Assembly: GCA_018398765.1 (NCBI GenBank)
Contig: JAHBMJ010002569.1
Coordinates: 1-37,500 of the forward strand
Source: Chromera velia
Taxonomy: Eukaryota > Sar > Chromeraceae
Length of the DNA stretch: 37,500 nt
Reading direction: 5' to 3'
Shown here: positions 22,300 to 32,542 of the stretch, piece after piece
How positions within the stretch are numbered: the first letter of the stretch is position 1
Layout: every line of letters starts with the position of its first letter
Translations under genes and position numbers: made by a program
The notes under the pieces: generated by a model
Databases searched by the model: none
Seen by the model: the letters and a program-made list of their open reading frames with translations, nothing else
What the model was told of the DNA's origin: nothing

Positions 22300-23370
22300 G
22301 GGAAAAGAAACAGCCCTTTGTTCCCTTTTCCCTCCTCGACTCAAAGCAATGACCCTAGGAGACGTCAGTTCGCCTCTCTAGACTCTTTCTAGCTGCTTGG
22401 TGTAAAAAAAACGACTCCCAGACTCACAAGGAGTCCAAAGAACGGACGTCTGAGGTCTGACACCTGAAGAGGCCAAAGTAGCCTTCCTGGACTCAGAAGT
22501 TCAAAAAAGGCTATGGTACATCAATGATGATAAAATGCATACCAACATGCCCCATCTGGTCTAAGTAAGTTAGTTCCAACAGGAGACAAGGAATGGTTGA
22601 TGCACTGTGGACTTTAACTGACAAATCTGCTCATAAACAGACAGATATACTCCAGATGGCGCCTTCTATCAAATTGCCGGAAGGGCTTTTTCCTTCTTGA
22701 GCACTTCAAATCTGCAGTCATCGCACAAAGGTACTGCTCAACACTCATATGCTCCTGTCTGGAGGGAAAGAGCAGGACAGAACCACTTACCGGGAGAGCT
22801 GGAGGTCGATTAATACCCCTGAGACGCCAATTCTCCACAACAGGAAGACAAAACAATCTCGCCTTCCCACAACCAGCAGACTCATCAAGAACCTATCCTG
22901 CTGGCCTGGGAGGATGACAACAGACACAGGACATTGGGCAAAATTGCTGGGGATCGATTCTGCGGCCTCCTGGTAGAAAGAAGGAATGTTGCTTTGGAGG
23001 CCTGGGAGGTACTTTCCTGACTGGTCTAGACTGGAGCTGCCAGACACACCAAAGCAGATCAACTGCGCCATAAGACTTCACCCCGATACAGAGGCAAGCT
23101 GTCTAGTACTAGGGGAGCGGAATTGACAATATACCAGTTTGACCATCGGTACTGCTCTACACAACAAGGTAGACAGGAAGGGACGAGAGGGCGAAATGAC
23201 CCTTCTCTGTGTGTTGGTATGCTTTTTGAGCATTCTGAGCACAATTTCGGGATTTTGAGAGTGGATCCGGAAAGTTTTGGCCCAAATTCTTGCACCGACG
23301 CACTCAGCGGCCTCTGGGGACCAATTTGGTGCCTTTCTGGGCCCTGGGCGCCGCCGGAATCGCGCGGACT
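22300..23370. other. Unassigned interior of N
   Basis: No convincing gene. On the + strand around 22890-22935 a short stretch CWPGRMTTDTGHWAK faintly resembles a retrotransposon zinc knuckle, but no Gag or Pol context supports it. Confidence 0.3.
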
Positions 23371-23399
23371 GGCTTAACCGGCTCAAAAATTTCAAACCC

Positions 23400-23425
23400 T
23401 TCTAATTGGTCCATGCACATCTGTA
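23400..23425 (-). repeat. Right arm of the short inverted repeat inside N
   Basis: Complement of 22237-22262 with one mismatch. Confidence 0.65.
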
Positions 23426-23764
23426 TAACCACCTTCCACGTTGCAATGCCAAAATTGACCGTTAAAATCATAAAACTCAGCTGTTAACGCATCCCGGCAC
23501 CCTGGCGGGCACTTTGTCTACACTTTTTCCTGTGGGACCACTGTTTCAGAAAAAATCCAGATCTTTGGTGGGCCCACCCCGGTGTGGCATGCTAAAACCA
23601 ATGGGTGTTTCTAAGTTCGTTTGGACCCAAACTAAGATTCCTTGGTCGCTGGGACCATACCTTTCATGACCCGGTCGGGGCAGGCCTAAAAGAGTCGCTC
23701 AGAGGCCTATTGTGCGCCGCTACATATGTCTGGGGTGTTTTTATTGCGAACGAGCCTGGTGGGA

Positions 23765-24060
23765 TCTGCAGAAGCGATCAAACAGAACAAATGGCATGAA
23801 ACTGTGACCAGAAGGTGTGCTAAAGAGCATACAAACACACAAGCACGCATCTATTCAGGTGGCGGCACGCCATGGTTCTGTATGCATCAATTGTGCGCCG
23901 CCATATAAAGCTGAGATACGAATTCTACTCAAAACAAGTCCTCAATGATCTCTAGAAGCGATCAAACACAGCAAACGGCATAAAACAGCAACTAAAGAGT
24001 GTGGCGAGGTGCAGATAAACACACAGACACGCATCTACTTAGGTGGTGCCGCATCATGCA
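23765..24060 (+). repeat. Two degenerate direct repeats of ~140 bp
   Basis: Units from about 23770 and 23950 share gaagcgatcaaaca, then caaayggcat, then cacgcatctaytyaggtggy. Confidence 0.65.
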
Positions 24061-24877
24061 TTTTTGTTCCACCGGAGTAGGGCGCCTGGCTCAAGTCACC
24101 CAGCCATATGCACTAACGCTACTCCATCACTGTAATTCAGAGTCAAAACCGAAGAAAAAAATTCTGATATTGGACATCCGGCCAGGGGCTGAATACGCCC
24201 GGACTGTAGACTTTGACTTTCCCTTCCCCTTCCCTGCTTGCCTGCCCCTTCCTTCCCCCGTCGGCTGCTCCTCTCTTCTTCTCTTTACAGATTCTATCAG
24301 ATTCTTAATTCCCTTCACCTGCCCTCCTCTTCCTCCATCTTCTCGAACCAGTAAGAGGGCCTCCAGGTTCCTTCGCTCTTCCTGCTGCTGCCTTCTCTGA
24401 GCTCCCTCCACTGCCGCTTGCCTTTGAGGGCGCGACCTCGAGGGCGCCCCAAGTGGAAGGTCGCCTGCATCCTTGGAGCCTGAGTAAGCCATCCTTCCTC
24501 CTCCACAGCAGAGACCAGCAAACAAGCGTTAGCTACTCGTCTAAAAGAAAATAGCGCTAGCTCAACACAGACAGAACAAAGAAGCTGAATGGATCAACAA
24601 AAACGTAAGTAGGGATTCTACAAAGGTCAGATCTATGCAGACTGAGAGTGCACAAAGGTCCCGACTGTGCACAAAAGTCCCGTCTACAGCCCACCTGCCA
24701 GCCAACGCACAAGCAGGGTAGATCAAAGAGTTGAAGTTAGTCCTACAAGCCGTACAGATGCTTTATTACTCCTCCAAAGACCTCTCAGATGGTTAGAAGT
24801 TTGGCTACTCTCACATACATTCATGCATGCATCAAAAATTCGCACTTTTAGAGTCGAAAAGTGCAATTTAAGACAAA

Positions 24878-24962
24878 AAAAGACCGGACCGGGGCTCGAA
24901 CCCGGGACTCTTACTTGCTGGGGTCCTTGAGCTGCGCACTGCAACGCGCTCATGCACAAATC
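24878..24962 (-). other. tRNA-like segment (tRNA-derived SINE or tRNA pseudogene)
   Basis: On the minus strand, ccgggttcgagccccgg forms a perfect 5-bp T-stem with a TTCGAGC loop and fits the pol III B box. It is followed by tccggtc and a run of seven T, a typical pol III terminator. Upstream, tgagc/gctca could be a D-stem, but the acceptor 5' strand and anticodon stem do not pair well. It is therefore not a normal tRNA gene. Confidence 0.45.
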
Positions 24963-25451
24963 CACCATATTTAAGCGGGACCGCCGCCTACATACAGCTT
25001 AACACCGTATGTGGCGGCGCACAATACGCCTCCAAAAGGCCCTTATGGGCTTGGCCCGACCGGGTCATGAAAGGCATGGGCCAAGGAATCTTAGTTTGGG
25101 TCCAAACGGACTCAGAAACACCTATTGGTTCCGGTATGCCACGCCGGGGTGGGCCCACCAAAAATCTGGATTTTTTCTCAATACACCAAAAAGTGTAGAC
25201 AAAGTGCCCGCCAGGGTGCCAGGATGTGAACTCGTTTTTTCTTCTCTTTAAATAGATTTACAAGATGAGCAAGCCCTTTATCTTTCATCAAGACGGTTTT
25301 ATTCATTTTATGTGCATGTTAAATATAAAAGAACACAGAAGAAAGTGGGACGTTATCGATGCGAATCTTTTTAGGCTTCTTGTTTTAGCCTAACTGCCAA
25401 AGGAGAGAGAAAGCATGCATGTTGGCTAAGTCGGTCAAAGCCTCGCCGGAC

Positions 25452-25574
25452 TTAGGATATGTATGCACAGCAATCCCTGCCAATCTGGTACAGTTCATCT
25501 AGATCCTTTTCTTCATCTTTGACGTACGCAATCGCTCGCAACCTTGAGGGCTCAAAAGCTTTCTTCTTGTCATT
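25452..25574 (-). CDS. Putative terminal exon of an unidentified gene inside N
   Basis: After an acceptor ctatag (minus strand) the frame runs 40 codons to TAA. It starts NDKKKAFEPSRL and ends DELYQIGRDCCAYIS, a well-balanced, charged composition unlike the surrounding DNA. Its phase joins the putative exon at 25742-25788 without a shift. I do not recognise the protein. It may be a gene fragment carried by N or part of N's own unknown protein. Confidence 0.4.
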   Translation of the reverse strand, partial: NDKKKAFEPSRLRAIAYVKDEEKDLDELYQIGRDCCAYIS

Positions 25575-25741
25575 CTATAGAAAAAGGGCAGAAATGTGTA
25601 GCCTACACAGAGAGCAACGTAACGGTTGACACTTTCATGAAGCACATCAAAGTAAAGAGCGGTTGTTACGCATCAAACAGTGACACCATTACCATTCAAA
25701 AAAATGGTTTCAAAGCTTAATTGAGTTAGAAAAGAGCCAAC

Positions 25742-25788
25742 CTCGCACAACAGATTTCTTGCTGGAGTCTTGATAAATCTTGGAACCC
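25742..25788 (-). CDS. Putative exon upstream of 25452-25574
   Basis: On the minus strand it reads RFIKTPARNLLCE and ends at a donor gag|gttggc in phase 0 with the next exon. The 5' border is vague because the upstream sequence is A/G-rich and a stop lies further up. Supported mainly by phase agreement with its neighbour. Confidence 0.3.
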
Positions 25789-25972
25789 TCTTTTTCCTTT
25801 TTCACTCTTTACTATCTGGAACCTTCTTTGTCCCTCTACCTCTCACAGTCCTTTTTCAATGTTTTTCAGTCGGATTGGTGGACAAACTTTTAAATATTTT
25901 CATCGTGTTCAATGTTTCATAACTGGTTTTGGACAGGTTCTTTGGGGTTCTTGGAGGGTCAGACTGAGAAAG

Positions 25973-26010
25973 CTAGAACCTAGGTTCTAGGAACCTAAGA
26001 ACCTAGAGGT
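25973..26010. repeat. Palindromic subterminal motif of N, right
   Basis: The same ctagaacctaggttctagga block as at 22079, followed by further aagaacc units to 26055. It mirrors the left end of N. Confidence 0.75.
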
Positions 26011-26211
26011 GGAGACGTATAGGTTTTAAGCTCGAACCAAGTAAGAACCTTCAACCAATACTCTAAAAGTATTATTTTTTTGTTTTTTAGAACAGTTACT
26101 TCTTTTGCTTATAAAATAAGTTTGGAGTTCATTTTAAATGTTTTAGAGCTTAGATTGCTACTGCAAAGTCGTTCAACGACCACATCGATATTTCAGAGTG
26201 CCTCCCCGTAG

Positions 26212-26743
26212 ACTTTATCTCCGGTGTGGTGATCCCAATCATCAGATGAGGTAATACTGGAATGGGTTGCGCGGTCCTCCGCAGGCACACGCCATGTATA
26301 CGTCCCTATTCGGAGGATGGCAGGAACCTCCACAGCGAGCAGCCTGGTTTCCCGAGTTTCGACGAGAAAGCTCTCCTCCTTGTAGATACTATGAGGGGGC
26401 TCGATACCCTTCTCCTTCTGGGTCGCCCTCTACATCGGGAGGGAGGGAGGAGACTCGTCAGCCAAGCAGGGGGTTCAGAAACAATGTTCCTTCGGAGGGA
26501 CAGGGGCGTACCTTCAGCGACACTCCATCGTTTGGTCGGCGAACGTCTTCACCGCCCTGGGGGTCACAACCAGCGCGTCGGGTAGGACCCAAACGAATGG
26601 CAGGAGTGAGAACGATTCCCAGCCAGAGAGAAGATGATCGCGTCGTGGTTCCTCGGGAACTTGAGGTACGTAGAGAAGTTGAGGAAGAAATAAGAAATAT
26701 TGAGGAAGAAGGTGGGGGGGTCGGGGAAGGAAGAAGAGGATGA
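26212..26743 (+). pseudogene. gag: E3 gag, 3' part after N
   Basis: Resumes at the zinc knuckle (CGDPNH), then a stop (TAA about 26249), then a basic, Ser/Pro/Gly-rich tail with VAGVRTI-like residues shared with E2. It shifts frame near 26715 in a G-rich run. Confidence 0.72.
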
Positions 26744-27292
26744 TGGTGATGAAAGTTACAGAGAGGGATTTGTCTATCAAGGCACAATTGCTGGCAGTCC
26801 AGTCAAAGTGTTTTATGATAATGGAGCTGATGATATTTTTGTTGATAGCAAGTTTGCACACAATTGGCAGCTCCATATTTGTAGGTTTTCGACCCCTATG
26901 AGATGTCGGATGGCGGTAAACGAGAATGGAAGACTGGACGCTACGGTCAGTGAGTATGTACCTCAAGTGCCTCTGCGCATATAAGGGTATTCAAAAATTG
27001 TGGGTGCATTGCTTGCTGACCTGGATGGCTATGACGTGATCCTCGGTCAAAAATGGAATGACGCACACAACATCGAGCTCGCGACCATCCAACTCGGTCT
27101 CTTCGGTTCTCTTTCAAACGCCGTGAAGTGATTTTGAAAGGAGGGTACAAGAAAGATGAAAATTGCCCTCCCTTCTTGAATCCTGTGCAGGCTAGACGTT
27201 GCATCAAGAGGGGAGCGCCGTTTCATATCGTGTACATGGAGACGGTCTAGGAGACGGTGCGCCCATGACCACCTGCACAGGAGGAGTGCGAA
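26744..27292 (+). pseudogene. E3 protease region
   Basis: VKVFYDNGADDIFVDSKFAH (about 26805-26860) is the protease core, with the Thr/Ser after Asp replaced by Asn. A TAA at 26982-26984 follows PLRI, where the E2 relative has Gln. The DYDVILG-type block lies near 27030. A frameshift near 27110 and stops near 27248-27268 follow. Confidence 0.8.
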
Positions 27293-28918
27293 GTGCAGAC
27301 AACTGAAGTGAGTGAATTGGGGGGGAATAGAAAGGGGAGAATGGATGACGAGGGGATTCATGGGTCTGACTTTCTTTCTTCTCTTTCTTCTGATCATCCT
27401 GTCTATTCTTCTTCTGATCTTTCTGAAGTGCGTGCATTTCTCAATCGACCGGATCCAGAGGTGCCTCATGATGTGAAAGAAATTGTGGCAGATCATACGT
27501 CTCTTTTCCTTGATCGACTCTCTCATCTGCCACCATCCAGAGGTCCTCATTTGGACTTCAAAATTGAACTTGAGCCTGGTCATTCACCTCCTGCACGTCC
27601 ATCTTACCGATTGTCAGTAGGAGAGACAGATGAGCTGAGGAGACAGATAGACATACATCTTGAACAAAGATTCATTCAACCGTCTGCTTTTCCTTATGCT
27701 GCTCCTGTTCTTTTTGTACAAAAGAAAGACGAATCGATGAGGATGTGTTATAATTACACAGGCTTGAATCGCATCACAATAAAAGATAAGCATTCACTCC
27801 CTCATCTGCAGGAATTAATCGATCGACTCCATGGGGCACGATTTTTCACGACTCTAGATCTACGTCAGTACTATCACCAAATAACAGTCAGGGAGGAAGA
27901 CATCCCTAAGACAGCCTTCACAACGCGATATGGCTTTTTTGAGTGGCTGGTCGTTTCTTTCGGTTTGACGAACGCGCCACCTTCTGCGATGAGGCTGATT
28001 CAATTTGCTCTTCGATCCTGTCTCGATCGTTTCGTTTCGGTGTTTCTAGATAACATCCTCATTTATTCATGCACTAGAGAGGAGCACAAAAAACATATTC
28101 GCACTGTCCTGCATTTACTCAGTGAGAACAATCTATATGCTAAGCTCTCAAAGTGTCACTTCATGCAGAGTGAGGTGACCTTTCTGGGCTTAAGAATTTC
28201 CAGGACCGGGGTTCGACCAGAGGTCAGCAAAACAGAGGCAGTCAACAAGTGGCCAACCCCGAAGAACAGAAAGGACGTGCTCTCTTTCTTGGGGTTTACG
28301 AATTGGGTGAGGAGATTCATTCCCCGTTTCAGTGAGAAAGCGGGACCTCTCTGTGCTTTGTTGAAAGCGAAGCGGGTGTTTGAGTAGGGAGAAAAAGAAG
28401 AGAGAAGTTTTCAAGCACTGAAAGAAGCAGTCAGAAATACGGTTGAATTATTTATTCGCGATCCCGCCCGCCTATTTGAAATCTTTGTGGACGCATGCGA
28501 ATTGACTGAGACCTTGGGTACCGCTTTGATGCAAAAGGATCTGGAGATTGGTTACTTGCGTCCGTATGCTTTTGCTTCTCGTCGTATGAGCCCAGCAGAA
28601 TTAAAGTATCATATTAGAGAGAAAGAATTTCTGGGGTGTGTTTTTGTAGTGAAGACGTGGAGACCATACGTGAGTCATACAACCAAGGTGTGGTCGGATC
28701 ATGAGTCTCTGAAATATGTGAATGTGTCTGCCGACCGGACCCTGATGTCTCCACGTATGTGCAGGTTCGTCTCGATGTTTGATGAGCTCGGGATTACTGT
28801 AACACCTCGGTACATCCCGGGTACGCGAAACAGGGTGGCTGATGTATTAAGCAGGGTGCCTGGGTTGGCTGCACAGATGAAAGAGCTAGGTGCAGGAAAA
28901 GAGAAAAAACGTCTGTGA
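27293..28918 (+). pseudogene. pol: E3 reverse transcriptase and RNase H
   Basis: A near-continuous frame 27293-28918 with one TAG at 28385-28387, where E2 has Trp. The RT active site FLDNILIYS (about 28047) has lost the second aspartate, so polymerase activity is not expected. RNase H shows IFVDACELTE, REKEFLGCVFVVKTW and VWSDHESLKYVNV, then YIPGTRNRVADVLSR. A frameshift near 28895 separates it from integrase. Confidence 0.88.
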
Positions 28919-30560
28919 GCTTCTCTTGAATGAAGTGTATGTGCAGCCAGATGAAGAGTTCTTGGGGAAAATAAGAAAGGGGTAAGAGGAGGAACAGTTC
29001 TGGAGGGAAATAAAGGAAGCAGTAGAGCATCCTAAGAAAAGAGTGCCTCTGCGACTACGGCTGAGAGTGCAACCTTTTTATATGGAAGACGGACTGCTTT
29101 TCTTCAACGATCAACTGGCAGTCCCGACAGAAAGGCTGCAGAAAAATCTGATTTATGAACACCACGACACAGCCGTGGGGGGACATTTGGAGGGAGAGAA
29201 AACTTATTTGAAACTGGCTGGCTCTTTCTACTGGCCGCATATATATGTGTCGGTCTAGCAGTATGTGAGGAAGTGTGACATTTGCCAGAGAGGGAAGAGA
29301 CCGACAGAGAAGCAGCAAGGCCTCCTGCATCCGCTTCCAATTCTTGAATTTGCATTTCAGTCATTCTCTCTTGATTTTGTATTTGGACTCCCGAGGGTGT
29401 TGTATAAGAATGAATGGGTAGATGGAATTCTTTCTGTTGTCGATCGTCTGTCTAAAGCTCCTTACTTCATTGCAGTCTCCTCAGGAATCACGGCAGAGGG
29501 AACGGCAGAGGCAGTCTTTGAACGAGTGATCCTCGAGTATGGGATGCCTCAATCGGTGGTGACTGATCGTGATCCTCGTTTCCTTTCTGCTTTTTGGCAG
29601 GGGCTTGCTCGACTGTGGAAGACAAAATTGAATATGAGCACGAGAGGGCATCCACAGTCGGATGGACAGACAGAGAGAGACAATCAAACGATTGAGCAAA
29701 TGCTGCGCTGTTTTGTGGATGAACACCAGTCAGACTGGCAGAAGTGGTTGGCTGTGTATCAGTTTGCATATCGCGATTCAGTTCATTCAGCTCTCGGCAT
29801 GTCTCCATTCCGTTTTCTGTACGGCCGCGATCCCATTCGTCTGCCTTCTATCTCTGTACGAACCAAATCTTTCTGCCCTCCAGCAGCAGAATTCGCAGAC
29901 GCCAGAGAGGCAGAAATTAGGAGAGCAAAAGAAAGATTGCAGAAGGCAAGAGAGCAGATGGCATAACAGGTAGATCCACACAGGAGGGAAGTATCTTTCG
30001 AGCCTGAAGACTATGTACTTGTCCATAATTCTTACTTCAAAGGAGATAGAAAGCCAGGAGAAATAGTGAGGAAACTCAAGCCGGTATATTATGGACCTTT
30101 TAAGGTAGAAAGAAAGATACACGACAACGCATATGAGCTCATTTTCCCTGTAGGCGTACGGACACACAACGTGATCAATGTCTCCTTCTTGAAAAAGTAC
30201 GAGAGGGAGAAGACTGATCCGTTGCCTGCCATCCGCCTTCCGACCTCTACAGAGGTGGAGTATGAAGTTGAAGAAATTCTGGATCACAGGCAGATCGACG
30301 GACAGGCGCACTATCTCGTCTGGTGGAAGGGGAAGAGTAAGAAGAATACGTCGTGAGAACCGTCAGTCAGCCTCACGCATACAAAGGAAGCCCTGCATGC
30401 CTTCAAGGAGAAAAGAAGAGAAGCAGCGAAGAAAAAGGCAGGCAGGTGTGGGAAAGAGTTGAGAAGACGTGTGGTGCACGTCAGTGCAGTCAAGAATGCT
30501 GTATGGAGCGGGGTGCGAATCTGTCAGTTAGAAACGCAGCTTCCTAGGCTGTGTGCTCTC
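28919..30560 (+). pseudogene. pol: E3 integrase and chromodomain
   Basis: After TAA 28981 the frame carries the zinc block (EHHDTAVGGHL ... KCDICQRGK, with TAG at 29256) and the catalytic core. The core keeps LDFVFGLPR, TDRDPRF and GQTERDNQ, D-D-35-E all present. A TAA lies at 29964-29966, then the GPF-like segment YYGPFKVERK. The chromodomain EYEVEEIL ... YLVWWKG ends in TGA (30354-30356) at the Trp of the SWEP block. The frame then stays open to a TAG at about 30560. Confidence 0.88.
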
Positions 30561-30745
30561 TAGTTATCTGCTTCTCAGCCTGAAGATGCTGAGAGTGATT
30601 CCGAGGACGTCATGTACATGTGGTAGAAGAGGCATACTGTGGTGTCGGTCGTAGCTTACCGACTTTATTCATGCCTCTATGGTTCGATTTCGATGGTCTG
30701 AGTGATTGAACTGAGCGTGGACGTCAGCTTCAGAAGGCGGGCAGG
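30561..30745 (+). other. E3 3' untranslated segment with polypurine tract
   Basis: No gene seen. It ends in agaaggcgggcagg directly before the 3' LTR, the probable plus-strand primer site. Confidence 0.6.
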
Positions 30746-30997
30746 TGTGGGCCTGTCACGGGCGTCGCGCTACGCTAGGGCCGCCGCCGACCTTGCAACG
30801 CCGCGTGCGCTCAGTCTGAATAAAGTGACGTCTGACCTTGCGTGCGAAAGTTGTTCTGTGCCAGTCTCTCGATCGTGGTGTTGGCTGGTCTGAATAGCAG
30901 ATCAACAGATTGACTCTGCTAGGTCATACTTTAATGTGAGTCTGCCTACGATCTACGCTTATCGTAATTGAGCCTCTAGTACCGTATGCAGCTTATA
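30746..30997 (+). repeat. E3 3' LTR
   Basis: 252 bp, begins tgtgggcc and ends agcttata, directly followed by the duplication gagag. It retains more CpG than the 5' copy. Confidence 0.93.
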
Positions 30998-31558
30998 GAG
31001 AGGGTGGACATCGTTCTGGAGATGAGAGACCGATTGGAGAGAACGAGGGAGAGAGCAGCACATTACTACAACCAGAGAAGAAGAGAAGAAGAATTCAAGC
31101 CTGGGGATTGGGTAATAGTCCACAGGAACTTCTTTGCCGGAGCAAAGACACCGGAGGGAGATCGAAAGAAACTTACATATTTGTCGTATGGGCCATTTGA
31201 AGTAGACCGACGGGTGGGAAAGGTCGCATACGAACTGGTGTTTCCTGAGGGGGTCAGAAGACATCTAGTTCTCCATGTGGTCTGGTTGAAGAGATATTTA
31301 CTGCAAGAAGGACAGTCTGAAAAGAATCCTCCGCCGGTGCGCCTTCCACACTTGGCTGAAGAAGAGTATGAAGTAGAGACAATCCTCAATAAGAGGAAGA
31401 TCGGTCATAGCATGGAGTATTTGGTACACTAGAAAGGGGATTCAGAAGAGAATGCTACGTGGGAGCCATCAGAGAATCTTCTGAATGCTCGTTCGAAAAT
31501 CAGAGAGTTCTTGGCGCGGCCTCGAAGGCCTCTCGGAGGGAGAGGGGGAAAGAAGTGA
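30998..31558 (+). pseudogene. pol: E1 integrase C-terminus and chromodomain, continued after E3
   Basis: The frame cut at 20606 resumes with EMRDRLERTRERAAHYYNQR, then the GPF-type block SYGPFEVDRRVGKVAYELVF. The chromodomain EEYEVETIL ... MEYLVH has TAG at 31430-31432 where chromodomains have Trp. ATWEPSENL follows, ending at TGA 31556-31558. This restores the expected order of E1 and proves E3 interrupts it. Confidence 0.88.
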
Positions 31559-32204
31559 GGGGACTAAGAATCAAAAAGAATGAATGCATATGAGTAAATG
31601 TTTGTGCATGACTTTCTCTCACTCTCGTTCTATTTCTGAGGGGTCGCGGGAAGGATGGAGGGAGTGAGAATGAACGAATGAATGAATGATGCAGTTTTCT
31701 TTTCTCTGTCTTGTGATAACGTCTTCTCTCTCTGTTATTGTCTCTGCATCTTTCTCTGTATCTTTCCCTATCTTTTCTCTTTCTTTTGTATGCTTTTTGT
31801 TGCTTTCCTCTTTCCTACGTTCAGCTTTCCTTCTCAATGCCTTTCGCATGTGCATGCATGTATTCTGTTCTCTTCTTCCGTCTATCTATTTTTCTTGCAC
31901 CGTTTAATGCACGGAGTCACTTGTCTGGTGACTGAATGTGGAGCATCCAGTCTGAATGGGTGTTCTTCCATGATCGGCTGCATGAAAAGGTCCATACAAG
32001 CCGATGCCTACTCATGTTGTTGGCCGTGGCATGCCAGCATGTGATGGGTCGTTTGCGGGTTGATTGAGATCGATATTGATTTACTGCAGTCTCATGTGTC
32101 TGGCTGTCAGTGAACAAATGTCTTGTCCAGCTACATTTGATAAAAGTGTGTCCGTTCAGGTTTGACTCTATGTGAGGACACACGTCTGAGAGGGGCAGGC
32201 ATGT
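31559..32204 (+). other. E1 3' untranslated region
   Basis: No protein recognised. T/C-rich near 31690-31890. The purine-rich stretch gagaggggcagg just before the 3' LTR is the probable polypurine tract. Confidence 0.55.
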
Positions 32205-32472
32205 TGTAGTACTGATGCCTGGCGCCGCTAACGTGTCATCGCCTGATTATCGTACCGCCGCGTGTTTGACGTACGCGCTTAGTCTGCCGGCCTGCCTCAG
32301 TCTGCATGGTTTTACTGCATACGTCTTTTCATAAACTGATACTGGTGTTGTGATGTGTTGTGTTTTATGGAGAAACAACAATGTTTAGAAGAAGAACTGA
32401 ACGATCAGTTCTTTTGTGCGTTCTATGAATGGCTCTAGAGATCCTCCCTAGTTATCTCTTAGCAATTCTACA
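32205..32472 (+). repeat. E1 3' LTR
   Basis: 268 bp with intact TGTAG ... CTACA ends, followed by the duplication cttca. Confidence 0.93.
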
Positions 32473-32542
32473 CTTCAACTGCTCTGCTACTATGCTGTCT
32501 GCCCCTGCAGCTTTCCTATTTGGCAGCCTCTTCACGGCCTCT
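32473..32542 (-). pseudogene. LINE remnant on the far side of the nest
   Basis: cttcaactgctctgctacta and on to cacggcctct matches the segment following ccttca at 9301-9375 in the LINE tandem copies. It is the continuation of the copy broken at 9564. Confidence 0.85.

Larger units (their letters stand above)
23490..25226. mobile_element. 1.7 kb foldback-type element with ~240-bp inverted arms
   Basis: The left arm 23490-23735 begins catcccggcaccctggcggg. It matches in inverse the right arm of about 24990-25226, which ends gtgcccgccagggtgccagg, with small indels. Both arms carry the same tttggacccaaactaagatt block. Long inverted arms without a transposase fit a foldback or MITE-like element. 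No clear target duplication was found. Confidence 0.7.
21852..26211. mobile_element. N: 4.36 kb DNA-transposon-like insertion in E3 gag
   Basis: The left end CTACGGGGCAGCACTC and the complement of the right end, CTACGGGGAGGCACTC, match as terminal inverted repeats. The flanks actttgct and actttatc look like a worn 8-bp duplication. Gag coding stops on the left just before the second Cys of the knuckle and resumes on the right at CGDPNH, which supports insertion. Both subterminal regions carry ctagaacctaggttctagga (about 22079 and 25975). No transposase was recognised. Family unknown; hAT-like is a guess from the duplication length. Confidence 0.6.
20607..30997 (+). mobile_element. E3: Ty3/gypsy chromovirus inserted into E1 integrase
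   Basis: LTRs of exactly 252 bp (20607-20858 and 30746-30997), with 5-bp duplication gagag at 20602-20606 and 30998-31002. Same orientation as E1. Coding order is gag, protease, RT, RNase H, integrase, chromodomain. N (21852-26211) splits gag; without it the element would be about 6.0 kb. Confidence 0.93.
9565..32472 (+). mobile_element. E1: Ty3/gypsy chromovirus LTR retrotransposon, outer member of the nest
   Basis: The two 268-bp LTRs (9565-9832 and 32205-32472) are flanked by the 5-bp duplication cttca (9560-9564 and 32473-32477). The LINE sequence left of 9565 resumes exactly at 32473. Coding order on + is gag, protease, RT, RNase H, integrase and chromodomain. The body is split by E2 (13264-19455) and E3 (20607-30997); removing both leaves about 6.3 kb, a normal size for this family. 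Stops and frameshifts show it is inactive. Confidence 0.92.

Noticed and set aside
22880-22940. A copia-like zinc knuckle in N.
   Set aside because: Cys/His spacing is incomplete and no neighbouring retrotransposon domain supports it.
24878-24962. A functional tRNA gene.
   Set aside because: The T-arm is good, but the acceptor and anticodon stems do not pair.
9565-32472. A ciliate-like genetic code in which TAA/TAG encode Gln, suggested by frequent stops at Gln positions in gag and pol.
   Set aside because: Stops also replace Trp, Tyr, Lys and Glu, TGA occurs too, frameshifts are common, and the cellular exons contain no in-frame TAA or TAG. Decay explains it better.
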